A stretch of 13,563 nucleotides of DNA. Origin: Acidobacteriaceae bacterium. Lineage in GTDB: Bacteria; Acidobacteriota; Terriglobia; Terriglobales; Acidobacteriaceae. The position numbers and the translations under genes are program-made. The notes beneath the pieces were generated by a model. The model worked only from the letters and a program-made list of their open reading frames with translations. It did not search any database and was not told where the DNA came from. Below are positions 5,725-13,502 of this stretch, one piece after another; position 1 is the first letter of the stretch; the number at the start of each line of letters is the position of its first letter. Where the stretch lies: positions 1-13,563 of the forward strand of contig PLYW01000367.1 of NCBI GenBank assembly GCA_003151875.1. Direction: 5' to 3'.

Positions 5725-7818
5725 ATGGCTTCGCCCCAGATGCGCATGCGCTCAGAGCCGCCCGAACCTGTGTGGAAGCGCCGCCCGGCGCTTCGCTTAC
5801 TCGGAGCCGAGCGCAGCGAAGAGATTTTCCCGGTCCTGCTGGAAGAGATTGTTGCCCTCGGCTATCCGCGCGCCCTGGTGGCGCGAGTGAACTTCGACAC
5901 GTCCGAGATCATTCCTGTGGCCTCGCTGAACTGCACCAAACCCTTCATCCAACAGTTTCGCAGTTCGCTGTATGCCGTGGAGAACACGCCGGTCCGTGTG
6001 CTGCATGGCTTCGAGCCTGAATTGGTGCGAGGCAGGGGTAAACGCAGCCCCGACCTCTACTATCATCCGCTGGTCTATCGCAGCAAAACTGCCTGCTGGG
6101 AAGCTGAGCGCGCCCGGCGGAGCGACTGCCTGGCCACAGAAAACGATCGCTCGCAGCGCCGCTTGCAATTACAGGAACAAGTCTGCGGCGTTTGCAACAT
6201 GCGGGCCTACGCGGCCATGGTGGTGACGGAAGTGGACTGCTCCGTCAGCACGGCACAACTCGGCGAGTTGCGCGCGCTTATCGAGTTGGCCAATCGCTAC
6301 CTCTCGCGCTTGTTCAAAGTCGAGCATTACTACAATCGCATGATGGACATGGAAACCGTCATTGCACAGATGCAGACGGTCATGGAAAGTATGACCGATC
6401 CGGTCATTCTGACCGACCCGCAGCACCGCGTGATCACGCAGAACAAGGCGGCCGAGCGCTTCTTTGAAGTGCCCGAGGAGGTAAGTGCAGGCCGGGTGCG
6501 AGCGGTGGAATTGAACAACCTGCTATTCTCCGCCGCCTTGTCTTCCATGGTGGTGTCGGGCCACGATTCCTCGCGCGACATGACGCTGGTGGATGCGATT
6601 GAGGGTGACGAGGTCCTGTTTGAGGCGGTGTCCGCCCCCAGCTACGGTCCGGACGGGCGGCATACCGGCATGGTGACGGTGCTGCGCGACGTGACCGATT
6701 TGCGCCGCGCCGATGATGAGTTGCGCGCCAACTACGATCGCCTGCGCCAGGCCGAAGAAGTGGTGCGCCAGGACCGCGACCGTCTGAACCTGATCATCGA
6801 GAACGTGGGCGATCCCATCGTGGTCTGCGACCGCGACGCCAAAGTAGTGTTGCTCGACCCCCTGGCGCAAGACCTGCTCGGGTCCGAGGACGCCCCCTCC
6901 GCGCTGCACGTGCGCAACCAGTCGAAGCTGGACGCCTACGTCACAAAGTTCACCTACTCCTTCTCCGACCGCGAGAGTGCGCCTATCCGGCTGACCCATC
7001 CCGGGACGCACCAGGAGGTGGAATACGATACCCGCTCGGGCAAGATCTACGATGAACGCGGTCTGGTGGCTTACACCGTGACCGTGTTGCGCGATCTGAC
7101 TTCCGTGCGCCGCTTGGAACAGTTGCGACTGGAGCGGCGCATGCTGGAGATGGAAAAGTTTGCCGCCGCCGGCCGGCTGGCCGGCACCATCGCCCATGAG
7201 GTGAACAACCCTATGGAAGCGATCAAGAACTGCATCTTCCTGCTGACCGACCAGGTGAAGCCGGCGGCCGGACCGGTGTACGAAATTCTGAAAGCGGAAA
7301 CCGAGCGCGTGGCCCGCATCGTGCGCCAGATGCTGGGCCTGTATCGCAGCACCGAGCAGGTGGGCAACGTCGACGTCAACGCTGCCATCGAGGACACGCT
7401 GCTGCTGTTTGCCCGCCAAATCGAACGCGCCGGGGTCCGCGTGGAGAAGGAATTAGGTCATATTCCTTTTGCCCTGGGATCGGCGGACCAGATTCGCCAG
7501 GTTCTCTCCAACCTGGTGGTGAATGCCAAGGACAGCATGAGTCAAGGGGGCGTGTTGCGAATTCGCACCCGGGTTTTTCGCAGAGACGAAATGAAGGAGA
7601 TGATCCACATCGTGATGGCCGACAGCGGCAGCGGCATCGCCGAGAACATACTGCCGACCATGTTCGAGCCCTTCGTTACCACCAAGGGAGAACGCGGCAC
7701 CGGTCTGGGATTGTGGATCGTGAAAGGCATCATCGAGAACCACGGAGGCAAGCTGCGCGTGCGCAGTAAACTGGGCAAAGGGACCGTCTTCAGCATCGCA
7801 CTCCCGGCCGTGCGATAG
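5725..7818 (+). CDS. Soluble PAS-type sensor histidine kinase with N-terminal Cys-rich domain
   Basis: 697 residues without a membrane segment, so a cytosolic sensor. The order is an N-terminal GAF-like region (about 20-205), PAS 1 (about 225-330), a coiled linker (about 330-350), PAS 2 (about 350-455), HisKA with H491 in AHEVNNPME, and the ATPase domain (N box NLVVNAKDSM, G1 DSGSGIAE, F box FEPFVTTK, G2 GTGLGLWIVKG). It resembles NtrB-type kinases. The first region carries C124, C135, C154 and C157 (C-x10-C-x18-CGVC), plus C70 and C172, which suggests a metal or iron-sulphur site. It starts 27 bp after gvpA and ends 17 bp before a receiver gene, so the pair is most likely cognate. The signal could be oxygen, redox or light, but this cannot be read from the sequence. 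Confidence 0.92.
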   Translation: MASPQMRMRSEPPEPVWKRRPALRLLGAERSEEIFPVLLEEIVALGYPRALVARVNFDTSEIIPVASLNCTKPFIQQFRSSLYAVENTPVRVLHGFEPELVRGRGKRSPDLYYHPLVYRSKTACWEAERARRSDCLATENDRSQRRLQLQEQVCGVCNMRAYAAMVVTEVDCSVSTAQLGELRALIELANRYLSRLFKVEHYYNRMMDMETVIAQMQTVMESMTDPVILTDPQHRVITQNKAAERFFEVPEEVSAGRVRAVELNNLLFSAALSSMVVSGHDSSRDMTLVDAIEGDEVLFEAVSAPSYGPDGRHTGMVTVLRDVTDLRRADDELRANYDRLRQAEEVVRQDRDRLNLIIENVGDPIVVCDRDAKVVLLDPLAQDLLGSEDAPSALHVRNQSKLDAYVTKFTYSFSDRESAPIRLTHPGTHQEVEYDTRSGKIYDERGLVAYTVTVLRDLTSVRRLEQLRLERRMLEMEKFAAAGRLAGTIAHEVNNPMEAIKNCIFLLTDQVKPAAGPVYEILKAETERVARIVRQMLGLYRSTEQVGNVDVNAAIEDTLLLFARQIERAGVRVEKELGHIPFALGSADQIRQVLSNLVVNAKDSMSQGGVLRIRTRVFRRDEMKEMIHIVMADSGSGIAENILPTMFEPFVTTKGERGTGLGLWIVKGIIENHGGKLRVRSKLGKGTVFSIALPAVR

Positions 7819-7835
7819 AAAGTTTTGTCTGTCTG

Positions 7836-8231
7836 ATGAAGCGTAAATTTCACATCCTGGTCGTGGACGACGAACCCCACGTCCTGTTGACCTACGAACT
7901 GATCCTGCAGCAGCAGGGTTACGAAGTAAGCGCGGCCCTTTCGGCGGAACAAGCGCGCAGGGTGCTGCGGGAGCGGACGATCGATCTCTTGCTTTGCGAC
8001 CTTTCGCTGGAGAGACGGGAAAACGGCATCGACGTTATCGAGTTTGCGCGGCGGAGGGACCCCGAGATGCCGGCGGTATTGTTGACCGGCTATGCCACGC
8101 AAGACGCCAACGATCTCGCCGAGGGAAGCGGAATTCCAGTTCTGTTCAAGCCGATTGATATCAACCAGCTCTTGCAAACGATTGCGGACATGTTGAGGGA
8201 CGCTTATGAACAACGGAAGGCGACCGGCTAA
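7836..8231 (+). CDS. Single-domain response regulator (receiver only)
   Basis: 131 residues, all one receiver domain: acidic pair D11/D12 in VVDDEPH, phospho-acceptor D55 in LLLCDLSLE, T84 in VLLTGYA and K105 in LFKPID. There is no DNA-binding or enzyme domain, so it would act as a CheY/Spo0F-like protein, by binding a partner or by passing phosphate on. It follows the kinase by 17 bp and its last 26 bp overlap the start of gvpF, which ties its translation to that gene. The ribosome site is weak. A direct effect on gas vesicle assembly proteins is a reasonable guess but not shown. Confidence 0.92.
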   Translation: MKRKFHILVVDDEPHVLLTYELILQQQGYEVSAALSAEQARRVLRERTIDLLLCDLSLERRENGIDVIEFARRRDPEMPAVLLTGYATQDANDLAEGSGIPVLFKPIDINQLLQTIADMLRDAYEQRKATG

Positions 8232-9168
8232 GCCGCGGTCCGCTGCCAAGGCCGTTAAAGCCGTCAAGAAGGCCAAAGCCGTCAAGCACAAGGCCGCAAA
8301 GCGGAAGCCACTCCAACTGGAAATGGTGGCTGCGCCTGCATCGCCGCCCAAACCAAAGGCGGAGATTCACTTTGTGCCTGGGCCGATTCCTGCGCCCGAG
8401 GTTCGTCAGGAAGGCCGTTACGTGTACGGCATCATCCCGTCGAACCAGCCCATCACCTTCGGCAAGATGGGCATCGGGGGAGCAGGCGAAATGGTGTACG
8501 CCGTCACCCACGGCGACATTTCCGCCGTAGTCAGCCGCACCGGCGTGTTTATTTTCGATCCCACCCGCGAGAACGCGCTGGCGCACGAGCATGTCATCGA
8601 AACCGTGATGCGGACCCACACCATCATCCCGATGAGTTTTGGCACCGTGTTCCGCACCGATGACGACATTCGCGAGGTACTGCGCAGCATCTACCCGTCG
8701 GTCAAGGACGTGCTGAAGCAAATGGCGGGAAAGGTGGAATTTGGCCTGAAGGTGACGTGGGACCGCGACCACATTGTCGAAGAGCTGCGGCGCGATCACG
8801 AAGAGATCCACCGCTTCCACCAGGAGATTACGCGCAAGCATCTGCAATCCACCTACTTCGCCCGTATGCAACTGGGCCGCATGATCGAAAAGGCGCTGAC
8901 CGAGCGCTCCGGGGAGTACCTGCGTGAGATCTACGAAGGACTGCGGGGCATCTGCGTAGCTTCGCGCGACAATAAACCGATTGGCGACAAAATGATCATG
9001 AACGCGGCCTTCCTGATCGAGCGCGAGCGCGAAACTGAATTTGATGCCGCCGTCAACCGTATCGCCAAGAAGTTCGGCGACCGGCTGAACTTCAAGTACA
9101 CCGGCCCCTGGCCGCCCTATAACTTCGTGAACATCCGGCTGAAACTGGAGCCCAGCACGACGGAGTGA
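8206..9168 (+). CDS. gvpF: Gas vesicle protein, GvpF/GvpL family, with basic N-terminal extension (F-like by position)
   Basis: 320 residues, the longest of the three GvpF/L proteins here. The family domain begins near residue 70 (GRYVYGIIPSN) and includes GDISAVVSRT, HTIIPMSFGTVFRTDDDI, VEFGLKVTWDRD, a long helical middle and the closing TGPWPPYNFVNIRL. The first 36 residues are Lys/Ala-rich (KAVKAVKKAKAVKHKAAKRK) and histone-tail-like; the DNA there repeats AAAGCCGTCAAG at 8257-8268 and 8275-8286. TGAGGGA at 8194-8200 supports ATG 8206. It is followed after 6 bp by gvpG, the usual F-G pairing, hence the symbol. The family binds GvpA and aids early assembly. Confidence 0.9.
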   Translation: MNNGRRPAKPRSAAKAVKAVKKAKAVKHKAAKRKPLQLEMVAAPASPPKPKAEIHFVPGPIPAPEVRQEGRYVYGIIPSNQPITFGKMGIGGAGEMVYAVTHGDISAVVSRTGVFIFDPTRENALAHEHVIETVMRTHTIIPMSFGTVFRTDDDIREVLRSIYPSVKDVLKQMAGKVEFGLKVTWDRDHIVEELRRDHEEIHRFHQEITRKHLQSTYFARMQLGRMIEKALTERSGEYLREIYEGLRGICVASRDNKPIGDKMIMNAAFLIERERETEFDAAVNRIAKKFGDRLNFKYTGPWPPYNFVNIRLKLEPSTTE

Positions 9169-9174
9169 GGACCA

Positions 9175-9495
9175 ATGTTGTTGCTTGACGATCTGCTGTT
9201 GTCGCCGATCACGGGATTCAAGTTCATCCTGCGGACACTGGCGCGCACCGCCGAAGAACAATACACCGACGACGCTCCCATCAAGGAGCGCTTGCTGGAA
9301 TTGCAAACTCTGCTCGAGGACGGCTCCATCACCGAGGAAGAGTACGTCGAGCAGGAGCGCGAGATCCTCGCGTTGCTGCGCGAAATTCAGAATCGCCGAA
9401 TGCAGATGGCCGGAGTAACGCCCGAAGAAGCGGAGCGGATGGGACGGCCGATGATGGAAATTCCAGTGCAGATTCCCGCAAAGCGCAAGCCTTAA
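9175..9495 (+). CDS. gvpG: Gas vesicle protein GvpG
   Basis: 106 residues. The beginning LLLDDLLLSPITGFKFILR and the motif LLELQTLLEDGSITEEEYVE are the marks of GvpG, a small helical accessory protein. It is acidic in the middle (ITEEEYVEQEREI) and mostly alpha-helical, with a Met/Pro-rich end. A ribosome site (GTGAGGA) is formed by the end of gvpF itself, 6 bp upstream. It is the last gvp gene of the cluster in this window. Confidence 0.93.
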   Translation: MLLLDDLLLSPITGFKFILRTLARTAEEQYTDDAPIKERLLELQTLLEDGSITEEEYVEQEREILALLREIQNRRMQMAGVTPEEAERMGRPMMEIPVQIPAKRKP

Positions 9496-9687
9496 GCCGT
9501 CATTTTACATTCACAGGTTCGTCATCCGTCGTGCTCCCCGCCCTCCATCATTTATGATGAGAGTGTCGCCAGGACGAAAACGCCGGTGCAGCCACCACAT
9601 TACCCGGCACTGCTACTGGCGCACCTGTCACGCTCGGACCACTGCTCTTAGTGGCCAGCGGCAATGATCCTCCGGAAGGAGGCACCT
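9496..9687. other. Intergenic gap between gvpG and the NfeD gene
   Basis: 192 bp with no supported gene. It has a short palindrome CATCAT-tt-ATGATG (9546-9559) and CCACT-gctctt-AGTGG (9639-9654), neither with a T tract. TATGAT (9553-9558) would serve as a -10 box, but no -35 box lies at the right distance. AAGGAGG at 9676-9682 is the ribosome site for the next gene and decides its start at 9688 rather than the in-frame ATG at 9664. Confidence 0.5.
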
Positions 9688-10968
9688 ATGTCCCGGATTC
9701 GTTTCATTCTCTGCTGCGGGCTGCTGGCGCTGTTCGCCACCAGCGTGGCTGCGGCCAACAGCATCGTCAAGATTCGCGTGGATGACACCATTCAGCCGAT
9801 TACGGCCGAGTACATCGACCGCGCCATCGAACACGCTCGCCAGACCAACGCCGACGCTGTGCTGATCGAACTGAGCACGCCCGGTGGCCTGCTGGACTCC
9901 ACTCGCACCATCATCCAGACCATCCTGGCTTCGCCGGTCCCGGTCATCATCTACGTCGCCCCGAGTGGCGCGCGAGCTGCTTCCGCAGGCTTCTTCATCC
10001 TCGAAGCCGGCGACGTTGCGGCCATGGCTCCCGGGACCAACACCGGAGCGGCGCATCCCGTCACCCTCGGTGGTGAAAAGATGGACGACACCATGAAGAC
10101 CAAGGTCGAGAACGACTCGGCCGCCTTCATGCGCTCCTACGTCGGGCCTCGGGGACGCAACGTGCAACTGGCGGAGGCCGCGGTGCGCGAGTCGAAGTCG
10201 TGGACCGACCAGGAAGCTTTGCAGCAGCACCTCATCGACGTGGTCGCTCGCGATCAGAACGACTTGCTCCATCAGCTCGACGGCCGCACCATCAAACGCT
10301 TCGATGGTAAGACGGCGAAGCTGCATCTCGCGGGGGACTCGATCGACGAATTGCCCATGACGCTGAAGCAGAGAATTCTGGATTTCCTGCTCGATCCGAA
10401 CATCGCCTTCCTGGTGCTGGCAGTTGGCGCGCTCGCGCTCTACGCCGAATTCAATCACCCAGGTGCGATCGTACCCGGAGTGGTGGGGGTGGTTTTTATC
10501 CTGCTGGCGCTGTTCGCGCTCAACTTGCTGCCCACGCAGTACGCGTCGTTCACCCTGATCATTGCCGCGTTCGTGCTCTTTGCCCTGGAGGCCAAATTTG
10601 CGACCCATGGCATCCTCGGCCTCGGTGGGATAGCTCTGCTCACGATCGGCGGGCTGCTGCTGGTGGATGGCCCCATTCCGCAAATGCGGGTGCAGCTCTG
10701 GACGGCGCTCGGCGTGAGCGTGCCTCTCGGTATCATTACCATCTTCTTGATGACCATTGCCCTGCGGGCGCGACGCAGCAAAGTCGTGACCGGCCTGCAA
10801 GGCATGATCGGCGCGGTGGGTGAAGCACGGACCGACATTGATCCGGAAGGCAAGGTCTTTGTCCAGGGCGAGCTGTGGAACGCGCACGCCCGCTCGCGCG
10901 TCGGCCTTGGCGAACACGTCGTGGTGCGCAAGGTTGAGGGTCTGGATTTGGAAGTGGAGAAGCGGTAG
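9688..10968 (+). CDS. NfeD-family membrane serine protease (long form)
   Basis: 426 residues. Order: signal peptide (residues 1-22), a ClpP-like protease domain (about 25-215), four or more membrane segments (about 235-370) and a C-terminal OB-fold NfeD domain (about 375-426). The catalytic dyad is probably S99 in the ARAASAGFF motif and K139 in MKTKVEND, by comparison with the archaeal 1510-N protease. The substrate motif STPGGLLD and the block MAPGTNTGAAHPV are typical. Long NfeD proteins pair with slipins and cleave or control membrane proteins, and the slipin gene follows here after 177 bp. No link with the gvp cluster is visible other than proximity. Confidence 0.9.
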   Translation: MSRIRFILCCGLLALFATSVAAANSIVKIRVDDTIQPITAEYIDRAIEHARQTNADAVLIELSTPGGLLDSTRTIIQTILASPVPVIIYVAPSGARAASAGFFILEAGDVAAMAPGTNTGAAHPVTLGGEKMDDTMKTKVENDSAAFMRSYVGPRGRNVQLAEAAVRESKSWTDQEALQQHLIDVVARDQNDLLHQLDGRTIKRFDGKTAKLHLAGDSIDELPMTLKQRILDFLLDPNIAFLVLAVGALALYAEFNHPGAIVPGVVGVVFILLALFALNLLPTQYASFTLIIAAFVLFALEAKFATHGILGLGGIALLTIGGLLLVDGPIPQMRVQLWTALGVSVPLGIITIFLMTIALRARRSKVVTGLQGMIGAVGEARTDIDPEGKVFVQGELWNAHARSRVGLGEHVVVRKVEGLDLEVEKR

Positions 10969-10969
10969 T

Positions 10970-11061
10970 CAGTTATCAGTAGCCAGTTATCAGTTGCCAG
11001 CAGTTCGGAGAATCCTGCTCAGCGTTTTGGCTGACGGCTGAGTGCTGATGGCTGAGTGCTG
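10970..11061 (+). repeat. Short direct repeats (14-bp period) after the NfeD gene
   Basis: CAGTTATCAGT occurs at 10970-10980 and 10984-10994, and GGCTGAGTGCTG at 11036-11047 and 11050-11061, each pair with a period of 14 bp. Together they make up most of the gap to the slipin gene. Repeats of this CAGTTATCAG / GCTGAGTGCTG kind are common intergenic elements in many genomes. After them, TACAAT occurs at 11094-11099 and 11118-11123, possible -10 boxes for the slipin gene without good -35 partners. Confidence 0.6.
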
Positions 11062-11145
11062 TTGCCAAGTTAGGTAACTCATCCAATTGGTTCTACAATC
11101 TTCCGTAGTACTCGTTTTACAATTCTAAGTAACTGGAGGCACCCC

Positions 11146-11940
11146 GTGCCCGGTATAGCTGGCATTGTTGTCATCGTCATTGTCGCTCTCTACATCATCA
11201 ACTCGATCAAAATCCTGGCCGAGTATGAGCGTGGTGTTATTTTCCGCCTCGGGCGCCTGCTGGGGACGCCCAAGGGTCCAGGCATCATACTTGTGTTCGC
11301 GCCGATCGATCGCATCGTGCGGGTTTCACTTCGGCAGGAGGCCTTGGAGGTTCCGCCGCAAGACATCATTACCCGCGACAACGTCACGTTGAAGGTGAAC
11401 GCAGTCATCTTTCTGCGCGTGGTCGATTCCAACAAAGCGGTGGTCGCGGTTTCCAATTACATGTACCAGACATCGCAGTTTGCGCAGACCACGCTGCGTT
11501 CGGTGCTGGGTGAAGTCGAGCTCGACGAGTTACTGGCCCACCGCGAAAAGATCAATCTGCGGCTGCAGTCCATCCTGGACCAGCACACCGATCCCTGGGG
11601 CGTGAAGGTGACGAATGTCGAGGTCAAGCAGGTGGATCTGCCGGAGACCATGACGCGCGCCATGGCCAAGCAGGCCGAGGCCGAACGCGAGAAGCGCTCC
11701 AAGATCATTCACGCCGAGGGCGAGTTTGCCGCGGCCCAGCGCCTGATTGACGCGGCTCACTTGCTTGCCCAGGAGCCCACCAGCATCCAGTTGAGATATT
11801 TGCAAACGTTGACTGAAATTGGGGTGGAGAAGAATACCACCATCATCTTCCCAGTCCCGGTGGACTTGCTCGCCGGACTGCTGAACCGGGTGCAAGCCGC
11901 CCCGGCGAAAGTGGCAGGCTCCGGGCCGCCAGAGAAATAG
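11146..11940 (+). CDS. Slipin / stomatin-like SPFH-domain membrane protein
   Basis: 264 residues from a GTG start, with GGAGG at 11135-11139 six bases ahead. One N-terminal membrane segment (residues about 3-22, VVIVIVALYIINSI), then the SPFH/Band-7 domain: EYERGVIFRLGR, GPGIILVFAPIDRIVRV, EVPPQDIITRDNVTLKVNAV and LRSVLGEVELDELLAHREKI. A coiled coil follows (AMAKQAEAEREKRSKIIHAE), then LQTLTEIGVEKNTTIIFPVP. These are the sequence hallmarks of prokaryotic slipins, which form membrane-bound oligomeric cages and work with the partner NfeD protease encoded upstream. Confidence 0.94.
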   Translation: MPGIAGIVVIVIVALYIINSIKILAEYERGVIFRLGRLLGTPKGPGIILVFAPIDRIVRVSLRQEALEVPPQDIITRDNVTLKVNAVIFLRVVDSNKAVVAVSNYMYQTSQFAQTTLRSVLGEVELDELLAHREKINLRLQSILDQHTDPWGVKVTNVEVKQVDLPETMTRAMAKQAEAEREKRSKIIHAEGEFAAAQRLIDAAHLLAQEPTSIQLRYLQTLTEIGVEKNTTIIFPVPVDLLAGLLNRVQAAPAKVAGSGPPEK

Positions 11941-11957
11941 CGAGGAACATGAGGACC

Positions 11958-12659
11958 ATGGCTTCTGACGACACGGAAATAACCTTGGGCATGGGAAAAC
12001 TGCTGGGACTATTTTTTCTGTTGGCAGCCATTTGCGGTGTCTTTTTTTCGATTGGCTACTCGCTGGGCAAAAATACGGGGCGCGAACAGGCGCTGAATGA
12101 TCAGCCGGCGGCCACTGTGACGGAGCCGTCGGCGATTGCCTCGGGAAGCAGTCAGAACAAGCCTTCGGCCGTAGTGGCGGTGAAAGCAGAGGCCGAGCCG
12201 GCGCCGCCGGAGCCGTCGGCGACCTCCAATCCGCAAAGCAATCTTACTTTCTACAAAGCGGTGCAGCAGACGGAAGCGCAATTGCCGCCTAAGGAAACAC
12301 CTTCCACGGCTCCGGCGAATGCGAAGGCAGCCCCGGAATCGGCGGTCGTGACAACGGCAAAGGGCGCAGCCTCGCCAACTGCTACGACCGTCAGCCCCGC
12401 TCCTCAGGTAACCCGCCCAGCTCCCGTGACCGGCCCAGGGACAATCGTGGTGCAGATCGCCGCGATTTCCCGGGAAGACGACGCGGTCGCGCTGGCGGGG
12501 GCGTTGCGCAAGAAAAACTACAACGTTTTCGTGGTGAACAATCCCATCACCAACGACAAGCTCTACCACGTGCAGGTGGGCCCGTTTACCTCCATCCAGG
12601 ACGCCGAGGCGATGAAGGCGAAACTGACCGGCGAGGGCTACAACCCAATTGTGAAGTGA
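11958..12659 (+). CDS. Membrane-anchored SPOR-domain protein
   Basis: About 233 residues. A short cytosolic start, one membrane segment at about 13-34 (LLGLFFLLAAICGVFFSIGY), a long Ala/Pro/Thr/Ser-rich region of low complexity, and a C-terminal SPOR domain (about 157-233: IVVQIAAISREDDAVALAGAL through VQVGPFTSIQDAEAM). SPOR domains bind denuded glycan strands of peptidoglycan, mostly at the division septum, so the protein likely spans the envelope with SPOR outside. ATG 11958 is preferred because GAGGA at 11942-11946 is too close to the alternative ATG 11949; the choice is uncertain. It begins 17 bp after the slipin gene, so the two probably share a transcript. Confidence 0.85.
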   Translation: MASDDTEITLGMGKLLGLFFLLAAICGVFFSIGYSLGKNTGREQALNDQPAATVTEPSAIASGSSQNKPSAVVAVKAEAEPAPPEPSATSNPQSNLTFYKAVQQTEAQLPPKETPSTAPANAKAAPESAVVTTAKGAASPTATTVSPAPQVTRPAPVTGPGTIVVQIAAISREDDAVALAGALRKKNYNVFVVNNPITNDKLYHVQVGPFTSIQDAEAMKAKLTGEGYNPIVK

Positions 12660-12737
12660 TAGCTCTGGAGTTGGCGGTGCCGCCCCGCTGTCTATCGGAG
12701 GCACTGGCCGCCTTCGCAACCCACCCCCGTGTTCCCG

Positions 12738-12773
12738 ACAAAAAGAAACGCCGAAGCTTGCGGCTCCGGCGTT
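12738..12773 (-). terminator. Intrinsic terminator for the PEP-CTERM gene
   Basis: AACGCCG (12747-12753) pairs with CGGCGTT (12767-12773), and AGC/GCT extends the stem inward past one mismatch. Read on the - strand, the stem is followed by a T-rich run (complement of 12740-12748). It lies 21 bp beyond the stop of the PEP-CTERM gene. On the + strand there is no T tract after the stem, so it would serve the SPOR gene poorly. Confidence 0.8.
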
Positions 12774-12794
12774 CATCGCTACCTGGCAATAGAA

Positions 12795-13502
12795 CTACGT
12801 CTTCAGGCGGCGCCGCATCATGGCAGCAAATCCCACGACGCCGGAGCCGAGTAACAGGAGCGACGAAGGCTCCGGAACAGGAGATGACGAGCCAGTCTCC
12901 AGAATCGAAGCGCTGTTAGGAGTGTCAGCCGTGACATTCAGGGTGTTGTAGTCAGTCAGAACAGAGAGGAATACCGAACCTTGGGGAACGGCGCCGCTGT
13001 CGACAGAAAACGTGGGATCTCCCGACGCCGTCTTGTAGTCAAACGCGCCGAAGTCGTAGAGGTAAACATAGTACCCGTTGGCGCCCGCGTCGACTGACTG
13101 GGTGCTGGGCAAATAGGCGTTCAGCGGATGGGACGGGCCGCCGAAATCAAACGTCGACAAATAGCCGCTTAGTTTCCCGCTATCCCATTCTGTCGAGCTG
13201 AACAACGTTGCTGCCTCGGAAGAGTTGGCCGTGTTGCCACCGTTCAGGGTAAGCGAAAAACCGGCATTGTGATTGTCAGGTACCAACTGAATCAGCCAGA
13301 AGTCTCCGTGTGCACGATGCAAGTTACCAGCATAGCTGAAGGCAAACGTTGGCGGATTATTGTTGGTTGAAGTTATGGTACCGTTATCGCTACATGGAGC
13401 CGCTGGAGAAACGCAGTAACCGTGTAGCGTATCGGCGCTCGCAAGCAAGGCACCTACGGTCAAAACTGCTACAAAACAAACTAGTGCGCGCAATACTTTC
13501 AT
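12795..13502 (-). CDS. PEP-CTERM-anchored exported protein
   Basis: About 235 residues. Signal peptide (MKVLRALVCF through ALLASA), a beta-rich secreted body with many Ser, Thr, Asn and Gly and few charges, two nearby cysteines (YCVSPAAPC) that could form a disulphide, and a C-terminal PEP-CTERM sorting signal: PVPEPSS, a hydrophobic stretch (LLLLGSGVVGFAAMM) and RRRLKT. Such proteins are handled by an exosortase and are often linked to exopolysaccharide; no exosortase is in view. The body is not recognised. ATG 13502 is preferred over ATG 13514 because the latter directly abuts GGAAGG (13515-13520). The region upstream runs out of the window after about 60 bp. Confidence 0.88.
   Translation of the reverse strand: MKVLRALVCFVAVLTVGALLASADTLHGYCVSPAAPCSDNGTITSTNNNPPTFAFSYAGNLHRAHGDFWLIQLVPDNHNAGFSLTLNGGNTANSSEAATLFSSTEWDSGKLSGYLSTFDFGGPSHPLNAYLPSTQSVDAGANGYYVYLYDFGAFDYKTASGDPTFSVDSGAVPQGSVFLSVLTDYNTLNVTADTPNSASILETGSSSPVPEPSSLLLLGSGVVGFAAMMRRRLKT

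Noticed and set aside
9554..9667. A 37-codon frame beginning ATGATG between gvpG and the NfeD gene
   Set aside because: No ribosome site and a composition unlike the neighbours (His, Arg and Cys-rich).
9628..10917. A 429-codon open frame on the - strand, and similar long ones at 8161-9306 and 6523-7419
   Set aside because: They are His/Arg/Gln-rich antisense shadows of the NfeD, gvpF and kinase genes; the + strand proteins have clear families and motifs.
12656..12919. An 87-codon + strand frame after the SPOR gene
   Set aside because: It runs through the terminator stem and the PEP-CTERM gene antisense, with a Lys/Arg-rich, family-less product.
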